In this document: one piece after another, positions 35,027-44,693 of the stretch
Layout: every line of letters begins with the position of its first letter
How positions within the stretch are numbered: position 1 is the stretch's first letter
Assembly: GCA_020845635.1 (NCBI GenBank)
Contig: JADLFI010000039.1
Span: 19,796-83,795, forward strand
DNA length: 64,000 nucleotides
Origin: Bacteroidia bacterium
GTDB lineage: Bacteria; Bacteroidota; Bacteroidia; UBA4408
Direction: 5' to 3'
The notes under the pieces: model-generated
Database searches by the model: none
Told to the model about the DNA's origin: nothing
What the model saw: only the letters and a program-made list of their open reading frames with translations
Position numbers and translations under genes: made by a program

Positions 35027-36499
35027 ATGGAACATTATGATTTATGCGTTATAGGTGGAGGCCCATCGGGTTATGCTGCTGCCATGAGAGCCATAGACTT
35101 CGGAAAAAAGGTTCTTTTAATTGAGAAGGACAAAATAGGCGGTACGGGTTTATTTAATGGTGCATTGTGGAGCAAAACCATGTGGGAGTATTCGGAAAGA
35201 ATGGTACAGGTAAAGGAAGAAACAGGTGTTAACCATGCCAGTTTTGAGGGCATGATGCGTATGGTTGATGAAGCTTTATTTGAAAGAAAATTTCAGATGA
35301 CTGTGCACATGAAGTTATTACATGAAGAAACTGAAAGCAAGTTGTTTCATTACGTAAAAGGAAAAGCTTCTTTCGTTGATAAGAATCATATACGTATAGA
35401 AAAAAAGAATGAAGAATTTACTATACATGCTGATTATGTTGTAATAGCCACCGGAAGTAGGCCACGATTAATTAACAGTATTCCGGTTGATGAAAAAATA
35501 ATTTTTACCAGTGATGGTTTAGATAATTTGAATAAACTACCTGAAAGTTTAGTTATTGTAGGGGCAGGTGTAATTGGTTGTGAATTTGCCACAATTTTTT
35601 CAAATTTAGGTAAAACCAAAGTATTCTTAATTGATAAAGGCGACAGAATATTGCCTTTTGAAGATGAAGATGTAGCCCATACGGTAATGGATAACTTAGA
35701 AAGAAATGGGGTTGTTATTCATAAAAATTCGAGTTTAAATAAGATTGAAGTTATTGAAGGTAAAGTTCATTATCAGTTAAAATACAATGATGGCAGTATA
35801 GCTAATTTTACGGTTGACCATGCTCTTATTTCTATTGGAAGGGTTCCTAATGTAGAAGACTTAAATTTAGAAGCAGCGGGTGTGGAGCTTACCCCTGCCG
35901 GTTATATTAAAGATTTTGATACGCAAACAACCACCCCAAATATTTATGTAGCCGGTGATATAAGTGCCAATATAGCTTTGGTAAATGTTGGGGAACGCGA
36001 AGGTCGGCATGCCGTAGCCCGAATTTTTGGCGAAAATATTAAGCCATTGGTTTATACTAATATTTCAACTATTATGTTTTTGAATCCAGAAGTAGCCTCT
36101 GTTGGTATGGGCGAACAAGAAGCACAAAAAAAGAACATAAGTGTAAAAGTAGCCAAGATTGACTATTCGTGTATAGCACGTGCCATAGCCATGCGAAAAA
36201 CCAACGGTTTTTTTAAAATTATAGTAAGCAACGATGACGAAATGCGGCTATTAGGTATGCGTGCTGTAGGTGAGCATGCCAGTAGTGCCATTCAAGCAGT
36301 AGCATATCTCATACATACCAACCAAAGTATTGAAGAGTTAGCAGTTATGATGCATCCCCACCCTTCTATTATTGAGGGCATACAAGAATGTGTAAGAATG
36401 TTATTAGGAAAATCAATATACAAATCATCGGTATTTAAAGATAAATTAAAGTGTTATGTTAGAGATAATGATGTTTGTATTCCGCTTGAAAAATTATAA
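35027..36499 (+). CDS. Dihydrolipoyl-dehydrogenase-like flavoprotein lacking the redox-active disulfide
   Basis: A 490-residue FAD/NAD(P) oxidoreductase with the full layout of dihydrolipoyl dehydrogenase: FAD motif CVIGGGPSGYAAA, central NAD motif VIVGAGVIGCEFA, the second FAD motif TPNIYVAGDIS and a dimerisation domain ending in HPHPSIIEGIQE that keeps the His-Glu pair. The active-site segment that should read GGTCLNxGCxPSK is GGTGLFNGALWSK: both cysteines are replaced (Gly41, Ala46). It therefore cannot do thiol-disulfide exchange. It may be a transhydrogenase-like, quinone-reducing or otherwise repurposed enzyme; the acceptor is unknown. It is followed closely by rsmI. Confidence 0.85.
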   Translation: MEHYDLCVIGGGPSGYAAAMRAIDFGKKVLLIEKDKIGGTGLFNGALWSKTMWEYSERMVQVKEETGVNHASFEGMMRMVDEALFERKFQMTVHMKLLHEETESKLFHYVKGKASFVDKNHIRIEKKNEEFTIHADYVVIATGSRPRLINSIPVDEKIIFTSDGLDNLNKLPESLVIVGAGVIGCEFATIFSNLGKTKVFLIDKGDRILPFEDEDVAHTVMDNLERNGVVIHKNSSLNKIEVIEGKVHYQLKYNDGSIANFTVDHALISIGRVPNVEDLNLEAAGVELTPAGYIKDFDTQTTTPNIYVAGDISANIALVNVGEREGRHAVARIFGENIKPLVYTNISTIMFLNPEVASVGMGEQEAQKKNISVKVAKIDYSCIARAIAMRKTNGFFKIIVSNDDEMRLLGMRAVGEHASSAIQAVAYLIHTNQSIEELAVMMHPHPSIIEGIQECVRMLLGKSIYKSSVFKDKLKCYVRDNDVCIPLEKL

Positions 36500-36523
36500 T
36501 CGATCTATTTTTCAGTTATTGTT

Positions 36524-37207
36524 ATGCTTTATCTAATACCCACTCCTATTGGTAATTTAAAAGATATTACTTACCGCTCTATTGAAACATTGCAGAGTGT
36601 AGATGCGGTAATAGCTGAAGATACAAGAAAGAGTGGATTGTTATTAAAACATTATGGAATTGAGAAAAAGTTTATCCCCTATCATCAACATAACGAACAT
36701 AAAATATTGGGTGCTATTATTGAGAGGCTAAAATCAGGGATGAATTTAGCTTTGATAACAGATGCCGGCACTCCCGGTATTTCTGACCCTGGATTTTTGC
36801 TGGTACGCGAATGTATTAAGCACGAAATTACAGTAATTAGTTTACCCGGCCCAACTGCCTTTGTACCTGCATTGATTAACTCGGGTTTACCTTGCGAAAG
36901 GTTTTGTTTTGAAGGCTTTTTACCGCTAAAAAAAGGACGTCAAACCCGAATGGAATTGCTTAGTAAGGAAGAAAGAACTATGATATTCTATGAGTCACCT
37001 CATCGCTTAATAAAAACATTACAACAATTTCAAGTGGTATTTGGTGTCGAGCGTAAGGCTTCTATAAGTCGTGAACTCACAAAAATTTATGAAGAAAATA
37101 AGCAAGGAACTTTAAAAGAACTAACAGAGTATTTTCAATTACGTGAGGTAAAAGGAGAACTTGTTATAGTTGTGGAGGGTCTTAATAAAAAGAAAAACGA
37201 AGGATAA
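36524..37207 (+). CDS. rsmI: 16S rRNA (cytidine1402-2'-O)-methyltransferase
   Basis: A 227-residue SAM-dependent methyltransferase of the tetrapyrrole-methylase fold. It has the RsmI opening YLIPTPIGNLKDITYRS, then AEDTRKSGLLLKHYGI, ITDAGTPGISDPGF (SAM-binding) and SLPGPTAFVPALINSGLP. It methylates the ribose of C1402 in the decoding centre of 16S rRNA. Length is a little short of E. coli RsmI (286) because the C-terminal extension is absent, as is common in this phylum. It starts 24 bases after the flavoprotein gene. Confidence 0.95.
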   Translation: MLYLIPTPIGNLKDITYRSIETLQSVDAVIAEDTRKSGLLLKHYGIEKKFIPYHQHNEHKILGAIIERLKSGMNLALITDAGTPGISDPGFLLVRECIKHEITVISLPGPTAFVPALINSGLPCERFCFEGFLPLKKGRQTRMELLSKEERTMIFYESPHRLIKTLQQFQVVFGVERKASISRELTKIYEENKQGTLKELTEYFQLREVKGELVIVVEGLNKKKNEG

Positions 37208-37839
37208 CTCCAATTTATACCTGTTTAATAATATTTAGATGTGGTACACATGTTTTAAATTAGGTGTTGTGAACTATAATAAATTCATAATTAACCCACC
37301 ATTTGTTTAGCATTAGTTCGTTTTGCTTCTATTCTTTCATCTTTATTTGCAAACAAAAATTTTCATTAAAAAATATCCACAGGTAAATAATTTACTCTAG
37401 CTGGAATAATGGTAAAGAGTAAAAGGTAATTTTTTGGGATAATGATTAATTCCTTCAAAAAAATTACTGTTAGTACTGTAACACCCCATCATGATTTTGC
37501 GGCATATTGCAGCTATAGGTATTATTTGGACAAAGTACCTTTTTGAATAAGTTACACACAAACCAGGAAATATTTGTGGTTTAGCCGGTAGGAAGCTTAA
37601 TAATCGGGTATGATTATTGTGAACCTTCATATACGTTTGGTTAAATATCATGTACAAAAAAACTTTAATAAAATATTACAGATTCACTTTACCATAATAC
37701 CTTTGTACTTTCATATAGGGTCAAATGTTTATTAGAATAAAAATGTTATCAGCATTAAAAAGTTAAGATTAATATTAGCCCCCTTATTCGGAAAGTAAAA
37801 AAAGCTGACTATTATTGCTAATAATTAAAGAATTAGAAA
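37208..37839. other. 632-base gene-free stretch
   Basis: I see no convincing gene here. Short open frames exist on both strands (an 86-codon one at 37397-37657 minus) but none has a recognisable motif or signal. No tRNA shape or long inverted repeat is visible. Near the right end, TACCTTTG at 37698-37705 is a candidate promoter for the flippase gene. The stretch could be a decayed gene or a long regulatory leader. Confidence 0.5.
37698..37705 (+). promoter_or_regulatory. Candidate -7 element for the flippase gene cluster
   Basis: TACCTTTG matches TAnnTTTG exactly and lies 135 bases before the flippase start, implying a leader of about 125 bases. Confidence 0.35.
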
Positions 37840-39306
37840 TTGAGCGCAATAAAAAAATTAGCCTCTCAAACTGTAGTTTACGGCTTGAGCAGTATAGTGG
37901 GCCGACTGCTCAACTATTTGCTGGTGCCTTTATATACCAATACTTTTTTACCGGCACAATACGGTATTGTTACCGAGCTTTATGCTTATGTTTCGTTTTT
38001 GGCGGTTGTTATGACTTATGGTATGGAAACTGCCTATTTCAGATACTCTCAAAAAGACAACATTTCTAAAAATGCTGTTTTTTCAACCAGTTTTCTTTCT
38101 ATATTATCTACTACAACGCTTTTCTTAATTGTTGCTTTAGGCTATTCGCAAAGTATTGCCAATTTTTTAAACTACCAACAAAACGTTTGGTATTTGTGGT
38201 GTATGATTTTTATAATTGCTATTGATGCCCTAACAGCTATCCCCTTTGCCAAACTAAGAGCCGAAAATAAAGCATTAAAATTTGCGGGAATAAGGCTGAT
38301 TAATATTTTTGTAAATATATTTTTAAATCTATTTTTCATTGTACTCTGCCCAATATGGGAAAAGAGTAATCCGGAATTGGTACACCATTTTTATAATGCC
38401 AATATCGGAATCGGATATATTTTCATTTCAAACCTTGTGGCCTCTTTCGTTATGCTGATTCTTCTGTTGCCCGAGCTGAAAATTAAATTTGAATTTGACA
38501 AGGAATTATGGAAAGAACTCATAAAATACGCACTTCCATTGCTATTTGTTGGACTTGCAGGTATGGTCAATGAAACAGCCGACCGTATTATGCTAAAATA
38601 TTGGCTTCCGCCAGGTAAAGATGTTATGGCCGAAACGGGAATTTATGGTGCATGTTATAAAATAAGTATTATTATGACCATCTTTATTCAAACATTCAGG
38701 TATGCAGCAGAGCCCTTCTTTTTTAACCACTCCAAACAAACCGATGCGCGTCAACTATACGCTGATGTAATGAAATATTTTGTTATTGCCTGCTCCATCA
38801 TTTTTTTAATGACCATGTTATACCTTGATATTGTTAAGTTCTTTATTGGAAAAAAATATTGGGCAGGCCTTCCCATAGTTCCGGTATTACTTGTGGCAAA
38901 TTGGTTTTTAGGTATTTATTTTAATTTAACGGTTTGGTATAAGCTAACCAATAAAACACATTACGGTGCAGCTATAAGTTTAATGGGAGCCATTATAACC
39001 ATTATTTTCAACATATTACTTATTCCTCGATTTGGATACTATGGGGCAGCCTGGACTACCTTAATATGTTATGCAACTATGATGTTGCTCAGCTATTTTC
39101 AAGGGCAAGTTCATTTTCGGATAAATTATGATCTAAAAAAGATTTTAGGTTATCTTCTTCTTTCTATTCTACTTTATTGGGTTTCTACATTTGTGGAAGC
39201 GAGTTTTAACGTTAAAATGATTGTAAATACATCTATAGTTATGATTTACATAGGATTTATAGTTTTAGTGGAATATAAAAACTTCATAAAGCTTAAAAAT
39301 GAATAG
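37840..39306 (+). CDS. Polysaccharide flippase, Wzx/MATE-like (MurJ/oligosaccharide exporter superfamily)
   Basis: A 488-residue inner-membrane protein with about 14 transmembrane helices. The opening IKKLASQTVVYGLSSIVGR and LNYLLVPLYTNTFLPAQYG is typical of Bacteroidota lipopolysaccharide/oligosaccharide flippases, which move lipid-linked glycans across the inner membrane. The start is a TTG at 37840: it gives the standard family N-terminus, and the first in-frame ATG would remove the first helices. It is immediately followed (no gap) by the TonB-C protein gene. Which glycan it exports is unknown. Confidence 0.88.
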   Translation: MSAIKKLASQTVVYGLSSIVGRLLNYLLVPLYTNTFLPAQYGIVTELYAYVSFLAVVMTYGMETAYFRYSQKDNISKNAVFSTSFLSILSTTTLFLIVALGYSQSIANFLNYQQNVWYLWCMIFIIAIDALTAIPFAKLRAENKALKFAGIRLINIFVNIFLNLFFIVLCPIWEKSNPELVHHFYNANIGIGYIFISNLVASFVMLILLLPELKIKFEFDKELWKELIKYALPLLFVGLAGMVNETADRIMLKYWLPPGKDVMAETGIYGACYKISIIMTIFIQTFRYAAEPFFFNHSKQTDARQLYADVMKYFVIACSIIFLMTMLYLDIVKFFIGKKYWAGLPIVPVLLVANWFLGIYFNLTVWYKLTNKTHYGAAISLMGAIITIIFNILLIPRFGYYGAAWTTLICYATMMLLSYFQGQVHFRINYDLKKILGYLLLSILLYWVSTFVEASFNVKMIVNTSIVMIYIGFIVLVEYKNFIKLKNE

Positions 39307-39924
39307 ATGAAAAAGGTTATATTTATTTTTCATTTATGTTTGATAGCAACAAACATTTGTATTGCCCAAAGCTACGATACTACATATTACGAGAACAAAT
39401 CGGTATTATTTATCAGCACCCCTACCATTCATGGCGATTCTGTGATAAGTTTTTATGATACTAAAGGGAAAAGTATTTTAAGCTCTTCCTATATCAAGCA
39501 TAGTTTCTTTGACAAAAAATTCGGGAAAAACAGAACCATCATTGTAATCAACAAATATCTTTATGAAGACTATTGTGTATCAGAAAATGATACCGTTTAT
39601 AACTATTTTGAGTTTGATGATAATTTTGACAGGCAATTGCAATCACTTTACAATTACCTTGAGCAGCACGTTGTTTACCCGCGTAATGCGATGAAGAAAA
39701 AAATACAAGCACTTGTAAAAATAGGTTTTATGGTTGAAACCAATGGCAGAATGTACTCAATTACCCCACTCACCAAACATTACTGGGGATTTGAGGAAGC
39801 AGTAATAAAAGTTCTTGAGGAGAAAAAACAATTTGGATTTGTGACTTATAAAAACCAATCAGTTAAATTATATCTTGAGATACCATTTTATTTTAGAATA
39901 AAGGAAAGAACCCTCACTGATTAA
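39307..39924 (+). CDS. Exported protein with TonB C-terminal domain
   Basis: A 205-residue protein with a signal peptide (IFIFHLCLIATNICIAQ) and, at about residues 115-195, a TonB_C-like domain: YLEQHVVYPRNAMKKKIQA, VKIGFMVETNGRMYSI and a later FEEAVIKVLEEKKQFG. It has no N-terminal anchor or Pro-rich spacer, so it is not a classical energy transducer; many Bacteroidota carry such secreted TonB_C proteins of unknown purpose. The ATG directly follows the flippase stop codon, suggesting co-transcription. Confidence 0.75.
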   Translation: MKKVIFIFHLCLIATNICIAQSYDTTYYENKSVLFISTPTIHGDSVISFYDTKGKSILSSSYIKHSFFDKKFGKNRTIIVINKYLYEDYCVSENDTVYNYFEFDDNFDRQLQSLYNYLEQHVVYPRNAMKKKIQALVKIGFMVETNGRMYSITPLTKHYWGFEEAVIKVLEEKKQFGFVTYKNQSVKLYLEIPFYFRIKERTLTD

Positions 39925-39999
39925 CAAAATAACATTTCATAATTTTGAATTTACTATCTTTACCCCTAATTATTTTATATATAAAATTATCATTAATAA

Positions 40000-40587
40000 A
40001 TGAATAAAATTATCCGGTATTTACTACAAGGAATATTGTTTACGGTACCTGTAGCTATTACTTTCTATATTATAATCAGCATATCAAAATGGGTAGGTAT
40101 GTTTGTTGATTTTTTAGGTGTTTCTATTCACCCTATTGTTGACCCCTTGTTTGGATTGATTGGTGGGGTATTATTTTTAATCATGATTGGGGCTCTTAGT
40201 AGTTCAATTTTCTTTTATCCTATATTCAACAGAATAGAGCAACTCATAGAAAAGACTCCCTTTTTAAAAATTGTTTATAGCTCAGTAAAAGATCTTTTAT
40301 CGGCATTTGTTGGGCAAAAGAAAAAATTCAATCAACCTGTTATTGTAAAAATAAATGAGAATCCTCCTATTGAACGCTTAGGCTTTATTACCCAAAACTC
40401 ACTCGAAGATTTACATATTTCTGAAAACAAGGTAGCTGTATATTTTCCTTTAAGTTATAGTCTTTCGGGCGATTTAATTATAGTTTCAAGTTCTTATGTT
40501 AAACCGGTTCCCGTTCCGGCTGCTGAATTTATGAAGTTTATAGTATCGGGGGGAGTTACTAAAATTGATGAGAAAGACACTAATTAA
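40000..40587 (+). CDS. DUF502 membrane protein
   Basis: A 195-residue DUF502 protein. Two transmembrane segments (residues about 8-28 and 48-68) are followed by a soluble beta domain with the family stretch IYSSVKDLLSAFVGQKKKF-like (here VYSSVKDLLSAF) and LGFITQ. The function of this family is unknown. The next gene starts three bases after its stop codon, making a tight unit DUF502, phosphatase, asnB, glycosyltransferase. Confidence 0.85.
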   Translation: MNKIIRYLLQGILFTVPVAITFYIIISISKWVGMFVDFLGVSIHPIVDPLFGLIGGVLFLIMIGALSSSIFFYPIFNRIEQLIEKTPFLKIVYSSVKDLLSAFVGQKKKFNQPVIVKINENPPIERLGFITQNSLEDLHISENKVAVYFPLSYSLSGDLIIVSSSYVKPVPVPAAEFMKFIVSGGVTKIDEKDTN

Positions 40588-40590
40588 GCT

Positions 40591-41079
40591 ATGCACACAA
40601 GAAATATATTAATGGTTTGTTTAGGGAATATTTGTCGCTCGCCACTGGCCGAGGGTATTATGAGAGAGAAACTAAAACAACGAAAGCTTGAAATTTATGT
40701 TGATTCTGCCGGAACATCTAGTTACCATATTGGTGAAAATCCTGATAGAAGAAGCATAACTAACGCTTTAAAGAATGGAGTAGATATTAGTAAATTAATA
40801 GCACGCCAGTTTAAAGTTACCGACTTTAATGGTTTTGACGTGATATACGCTATGGACAAACAAAACATGAAAGATATCTTAAAACTTTCAAGAAATAGCG
40901 AAGATGCAGCTAAGGTTAAATTGTTGCTCGATGAATTGGACAACACAAATTTTAATGAGGTTCCTGATCCATATTTTGGAGGCGAAGATGGGTTTCAACT
41001 TGTATTTGATTTGGTTAACGAGGCTTGCGAGAAAATTGCTGAAAAGTTACAGCATGAAATGAATAACTATAAATTGTAA
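40591..41079 (+). CDS. Low-molecular-weight protein tyrosine phosphatase
   Basis: A 162-residue phosphatase. The P-loop CLGNICRS has the C(X)5R signature with Cys10 and Arg16, and the general-acid loop is VPDPYFGG near residue 128. Enzymes of this type (Wzb, PtpA) remove phosphate from tyrosine, often on capsule or exopolysaccharide tyrosine kinases. A flippase upstream and a glycosyltransferase downstream would fit such a link, but no BY-kinase gene is in the window. It is packed between DUF502 (3-base gap) and asnB (6-base gap). Confidence 0.92.
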   Translation: MHTRNILMVCLGNICRSPLAEGIMREKLKQRKLEIYVDSAGTSSYHIGENPDRRSITNALKNGVDISKLIARQFKVTDFNGFDVIYAMDKQNMKDILKLSRNSEDAAKVKLLLDELDNTNFNEVPDPYFGGEDGFQLVFDLVNEACEKIAEKLQHEMNNYKL

Positions 41080-41085
41080 TGAGGT

Positions 41086-42939
41086 ATGTGTGGAATTGCG
41101 GGTTATTACTCTTCTTCAGGCAAATTTAATAAGACTCTTTTAGAACAAGCCACACAAAGCATTTACCATCGCGGCCCCGATGCAGGAGGTACTTTTATAC
41201 AGGGATCTGTAGGATTAGGACACAGAAGATTAAGTATAATAGATTTATCTGAAGGTGCCAACCAGCCCATGGTAAGCTCCAATAAACGTTATATCATTGT
41301 TTATAATGGTGAAGTTTATAATTTTAAAGAAATAGCCCAAGAAATTATAAAGCAAAAGCCGGAAATAAAATTTAAAACAACATCAGATACCGAAATTATT
41401 CTGGAAGCGTTTGTATTATGGGGTGTTGAAATGATTAATAAAATGAATGGTATGTTTGCTATTGCCATTTATGACAATGAAAAACAGGAACTTTTTCTTA
41501 TCAGAGATCGGCTAGGCATAAAGCCAATTTATTATTATTACAATGAGCGCGATTTCTTTTTTGCCTCTGAGTTGAAAGCCATAAAGTCGGTACTTCCATT
41601 GCTTGAGCTTAACTATGATGCTATTCCTTATTTTTTTCATTTAGGTTTTATACCTGAACCATATAGCATCTATAAAAATGTTTTTAAATTTCCGGCCGGA
41701 AGTTATTTGAGAATAAATAATGCGGGTATTGAAATTAAACCATTTTGGCAGGTACAGGACAAAATAAAAGCCGAAACTTTAGATAACGAAAAAGAAGCGA
41801 AAGTGCAGTTAAAATATTTAATTGAATCATCTGTAAAATATCGCTTAATAAGCGATGTTCCTTTTGGTACTTTTTTAAGTGGTGGTATTGACAGTAGCTT
41901 GGTTACGGCTGTTGCCCAAAGTGTTTCAAACACCCCGGTTAAAACATTCTCCATAGGCTTAGAGGAAGAGGAATATAGTGAGAGCAAATATTCTGAACAG
42001 GTGGCCAAGTATTTAAAAACCGATCATCATAGCTTTAAAGTTAGTATGAACGATGCTTTGGAACTTATTGATGAAATTGAAAAAATATATGATGAACCCT
42101 ATGCCGACAGCTCAGCATTTCCTACTTTAATAGTATCAAAACTGGCTCGTAAATACGTTACCATGACTTTATCCGGTGATGGTGGTGACGAGCTGTTTAT
42201 GGGATATGGGGCACATCTTTGGGCGCAAAGGCTAAAACATCCTTTGGTTTCGGCTCTCAGGTATCCTATACAATTTGCTCTGCAAATGGGAAATAACAGA
42301 AGCAAGCGTGTAGCCAATCTTTTTCATTCATATTCTAATAAATATTTACATAGTAATATCTTGTCGCAAGAACAAAATCTTTTTTATGAAAAAGAACTTT
42401 CTTCAATTGTAGGACATTCTCTTAACCATCAAGTTTCAAGCCTGTTTCCAATAAAAACAGAGAAACGAAAACTTACTGCTGCAGAGTTGCAATCATTGTT
42501 TGATTTGAGAGTATATTTAAAAGACGATTTGTTGGTTAAGGTTGATCGGGCCTCTATGCAACACTCGCTCGAAACACGTGTTCCATTGTTGGATTACCGT
42601 ATTGTTGAGTTCTCATTAAACCTTAATCAAAGCCTAAAATTAAGAGACAAAACAGCAAAGTATTTGTTGAAAGAAGTTTTGTATGAGTATGTTCCGGCTC
42701 ATTTTTTTAATCGCCCCAAAAAAGGATTTTCCATACCTATGCATCAATGGCTCAGAAAAGATATTAGAACTTATGCCGAAAAATATATTAATAAAGAAAT
42801 ATGTGAGCGATACGGTATTGTAAATTGGGGGTATGCACAAAAATTAAAAAAACATTTTTACCAAGATGGGCTTGATTTTTATTATAACCGATTATGGACA
42901 ATAATTTGCTTTCATAAATTTATGGAACAAAATTTTTGA
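41086..42939 (+). CDS. asnB: Asparagine synthase (glutamine-hydrolysing)
   Basis: A 617-residue two-domain enzyme. Met is followed by the Ntn nucleophile Cys2 (MCGIAGYYSS), and the glutaminase domain has YHRGPDAGG and LGHRRLSIIDL. The synthetase domain has the PP-loop FLSGGIDSSLVTAVA and LSGDGGDELFMGY. It makes asparagine, or amidates a sugar or peptide: copies inside polysaccharide clusters often act on uronic acids. Given the flippase, phosphatase and glycosyltransferase nearby, either is possible. The next reading frame begins at its stop codon. Confidence 0.92.
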   Translation: MCGIAGYYSSSGKFNKTLLEQATQSIYHRGPDAGGTFIQGSVGLGHRRLSIIDLSEGANQPMVSSNKRYIIVYNGEVYNFKEIAQEIIKQKPEIKFKTTSDTEIILEAFVLWGVEMINKMNGMFAIAIYDNEKQELFLIRDRLGIKPIYYYYNERDFFFASELKAIKSVLPLLELNYDAIPYFFHLGFIPEPYSIYKNVFKFPAGSYLRINNAGIEIKPFWQVQDKIKAETLDNEKEAKVQLKYLIESSVKYRLISDVPFGTFLSGGIDSSLVTAVAQSVSNTPVKTFSIGLEEEEYSESKYSEQVAKYLKTDHHSFKVSMNDALELIDEIEKIYDEPYADSSAFPTLIVSKLARKYVTMTLSGDGGDELFMGYGAHLWAQRLKHPLVSALRYPIQFALQMGNNRSKRVANLFHSYSNKYLHSNILSQEQNLFYEKELSSIVGHSLNHQVSSLFPIKTEKRKLTAAELQSLFDLRVYLKDDLLVKVDRASMQHSLETRVPLLDYRIVEFSLNLNQSLKLRDKTAKYLLKEVLYEYVPAHFFNRPKKGFSIPMHQWLRKDIRTYAEKYINKEICERYGIVNWGYAQKLKKHFYQDGLDFYYNRLWTIICFHKFMEQNF

Positions 42940-42995
42940 TTATTCATCAAGCATTTTATATTTTCAATATTTTCACCAGCGGCCCAAAATACTTT

Positions 42996-44486
42996 ATGAT
43001 AAGGAATATTAAATCATACTGCAAATCGTATAAATCAATATTAATAATTGTATTGGCCGGATTACTTGCACGATTAATATTTACATGGTTTATAGCACCA
43101 TCCTTTTTTAACAGAGAATATATTGAAATTGATAATGACACCCCTATTTGGATGGCCTCCTTGGCAAATTTACTATTAAATGGAGAGCTTAGCTCTAACC
43201 TTAGTAATGAAATGGCCTCTTATGGTCGTATGCCCGGCTACTCATTTTTTTTTCTACCTCCTTTTGGATTGGCTACTCTTATATACAACATAAAGGGTTT
43301 TGACAGCACAAATCCTGAGATATGGTTTCTAATAATAAAAATTACAGCATATACACAAATTGTTTTAGACAGTATTAGTATATTTTTGATTTACTATTTT
43401 TCACTCAAAACCATAAAACAACATAGTGTTGCAATTATTTCAGCATTGCTTTATGCCTTCTATCCTTTTGTAATCGTATGGAATCCGGTGTGCTATGCTG
43501 AAATACCATCTATATTTTTTGCCCTATTGGCTCTGTCCATTATAGTGGGTTCCGATAAGAAAATTTATTGGGCTTTAGCCGGGTTTTCTATGGGTTTCTC
43601 CATACTGAATAAACCACAATATGCTATCCTTGTTCCTTTGATATTATTGCTTATTCACTCAAAGTATAAAGATAATAGTGGAACTAATCTTAAACATTTT
43701 TTGGTATTTATAGTTTGCTTTGGTTTAATGTATGGTTCTTGGCCATTACGTAATTATATCAGATTTAATAAGGTTGTTTTTACCCAAGACATCAGAGCCT
43801 TTAGCAACTGGAATGTTGATGTTATGGCATTTATGCATTATATATACAGTGTAAAATCTGAATGGGAGCCTCAGTTTACTAATATTATCAAGAATCAGAA
43901 AGTAACTTTTCCCAAAGAAGCCTACACCAATAGCCAAGATTCAATTAAGTTGGAACATGCCATAGCTTTAGCAAAAACATGTGGGGCGGGATTTAGCCAA
44001 TGGAACGGGTATTGGAAAGAACCAATTTCCCCGGGTGATAGTATGAATGATTGTTCCTCTGAAATAGCACAAATATTTAATGAATTGAGAGAAAAACAAA
44101 TTAAACAATTTCCTTTCAATTATTATGTATATGTTCCTTTGCAAAACCTAAAGAAAGCAATCTTTAAAACAGAACTGGTAAATAAAAATAATATCATGGG
44201 TAAGGCTGTAAATTTATTGTTTTACTACCGCTCTGTTCTTATTTTATTAGGACTAACCGGTTTAGTTGTAATGTATAAACAAAAAGATATACGGCCGGTA
44301 GCTATAATTCTGGGGCTTTTTTTCCTGACTTTGTATTTTTATTTATGTTTTGGTACAGGACAGCAGTGCCGTAACATTGAAATACGATACTTTTTACAGG
44401 CTGATATATTATTATTGATTCCGGCTGCCTACTTAATAAACCGTGTAAGTTTCATCAATAGCTTTATTCAAAAGAAATTAATATGA
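42996..44486 (+). CDS. GT-C fold membrane glycosyltransferase (GT39/ArnT-PMT-like)
   Basis: A 496-residue integral membrane protein with about 11 helices. The first loop has acidic residues (REYIEIDNDTPIW) after helix 1, as in GT-C enzymes using polyprenyl-phosphate sugars, then NLLLNGELSSNL and YGRMPGYSFF, matching the GT39-like layout. It would transfer a sugar from a lipid carrier to a periplasmic acceptor. I chose ATG 42996; a TTG at 42936 would overlap asnB and add 20 residues. Acceptor and sugar are unknown. Confidence 0.78.
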   Translation: MIRNIKSYCKSYKSILIIVLAGLLARLIFTWFIAPSFFNREYIEIDNDTPIWMASLANLLLNGELSSNLSNEMASYGRMPGYSFFFLPPFGLATLIYNIKGFDSTNPEIWFLIIKITAYTQIVLDSISIFLIYYFSLKTIKQHSVAIISALLYAFYPFVIVWNPVCYAEIPSIFFALLALSIIVGSDKKIYWALAGFSMGFSILNKPQYAILVPLILLLIHSKYKDNSGTNLKHFLVFIVCFGLMYGSWPLRNYIRFNKVVFTQDIRAFSNWNVDVMAFMHYIYSVKSEWEPQFTNIIKNQKVTFPKEAYTNSQDSIKLEHAIALAKTCGAGFSQWNGYWKEPISPGDSMNDCSSEIAQIFNELREKQIKQFPFNYYVYVPLQNLKKAIFKTELVNKNNIMGKAVNLLFYYRSVLILLGLTGLVVMYKQKDIRPVAIILGLFFLTLYFYLCFGTGQQCRNIEIRYFLQADILLLIPAAYLINRVSFINSFIQKKLI

Positions 44487-44693
44487 ACATCAATTCTTTC
44501 TTAGATATCTTAAATCATGAATTTTAAGGAATGAGTAGCTTCATAATAAACTATACTACATTAGTTTGCAACAAAAACAAAGATTTTAATAGTAGAATAC
44601 TTTTGACAAACTCTGTAAATTTAGAATGGTTAAGCTAACAAACAACTGTCTTATCTCATTGTTGAATTTCTAATCTGAAAAATAAATTCAATG

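Noticed and set aside
37373..37381. ATATCCACA, one base off a DnaA box
   Set aside because: A single imperfect copy with no cluster of boxes and no dnaA or dnaN nearby; not an origin.
37397..37657. 86-codon minus-strand open frame in the gap after rsmI
   Set aside because: No signal peptide, domain or promoter, and the composition does not look coding. It could be a relic but I cannot support a gene.
42936..42995. TTG start of the glycosyltransferase overlapping asnB
   Set aside because: The ATG at 42996 gives a better N-terminus just ahead of the first helix; the extension has no family match that I recognise.
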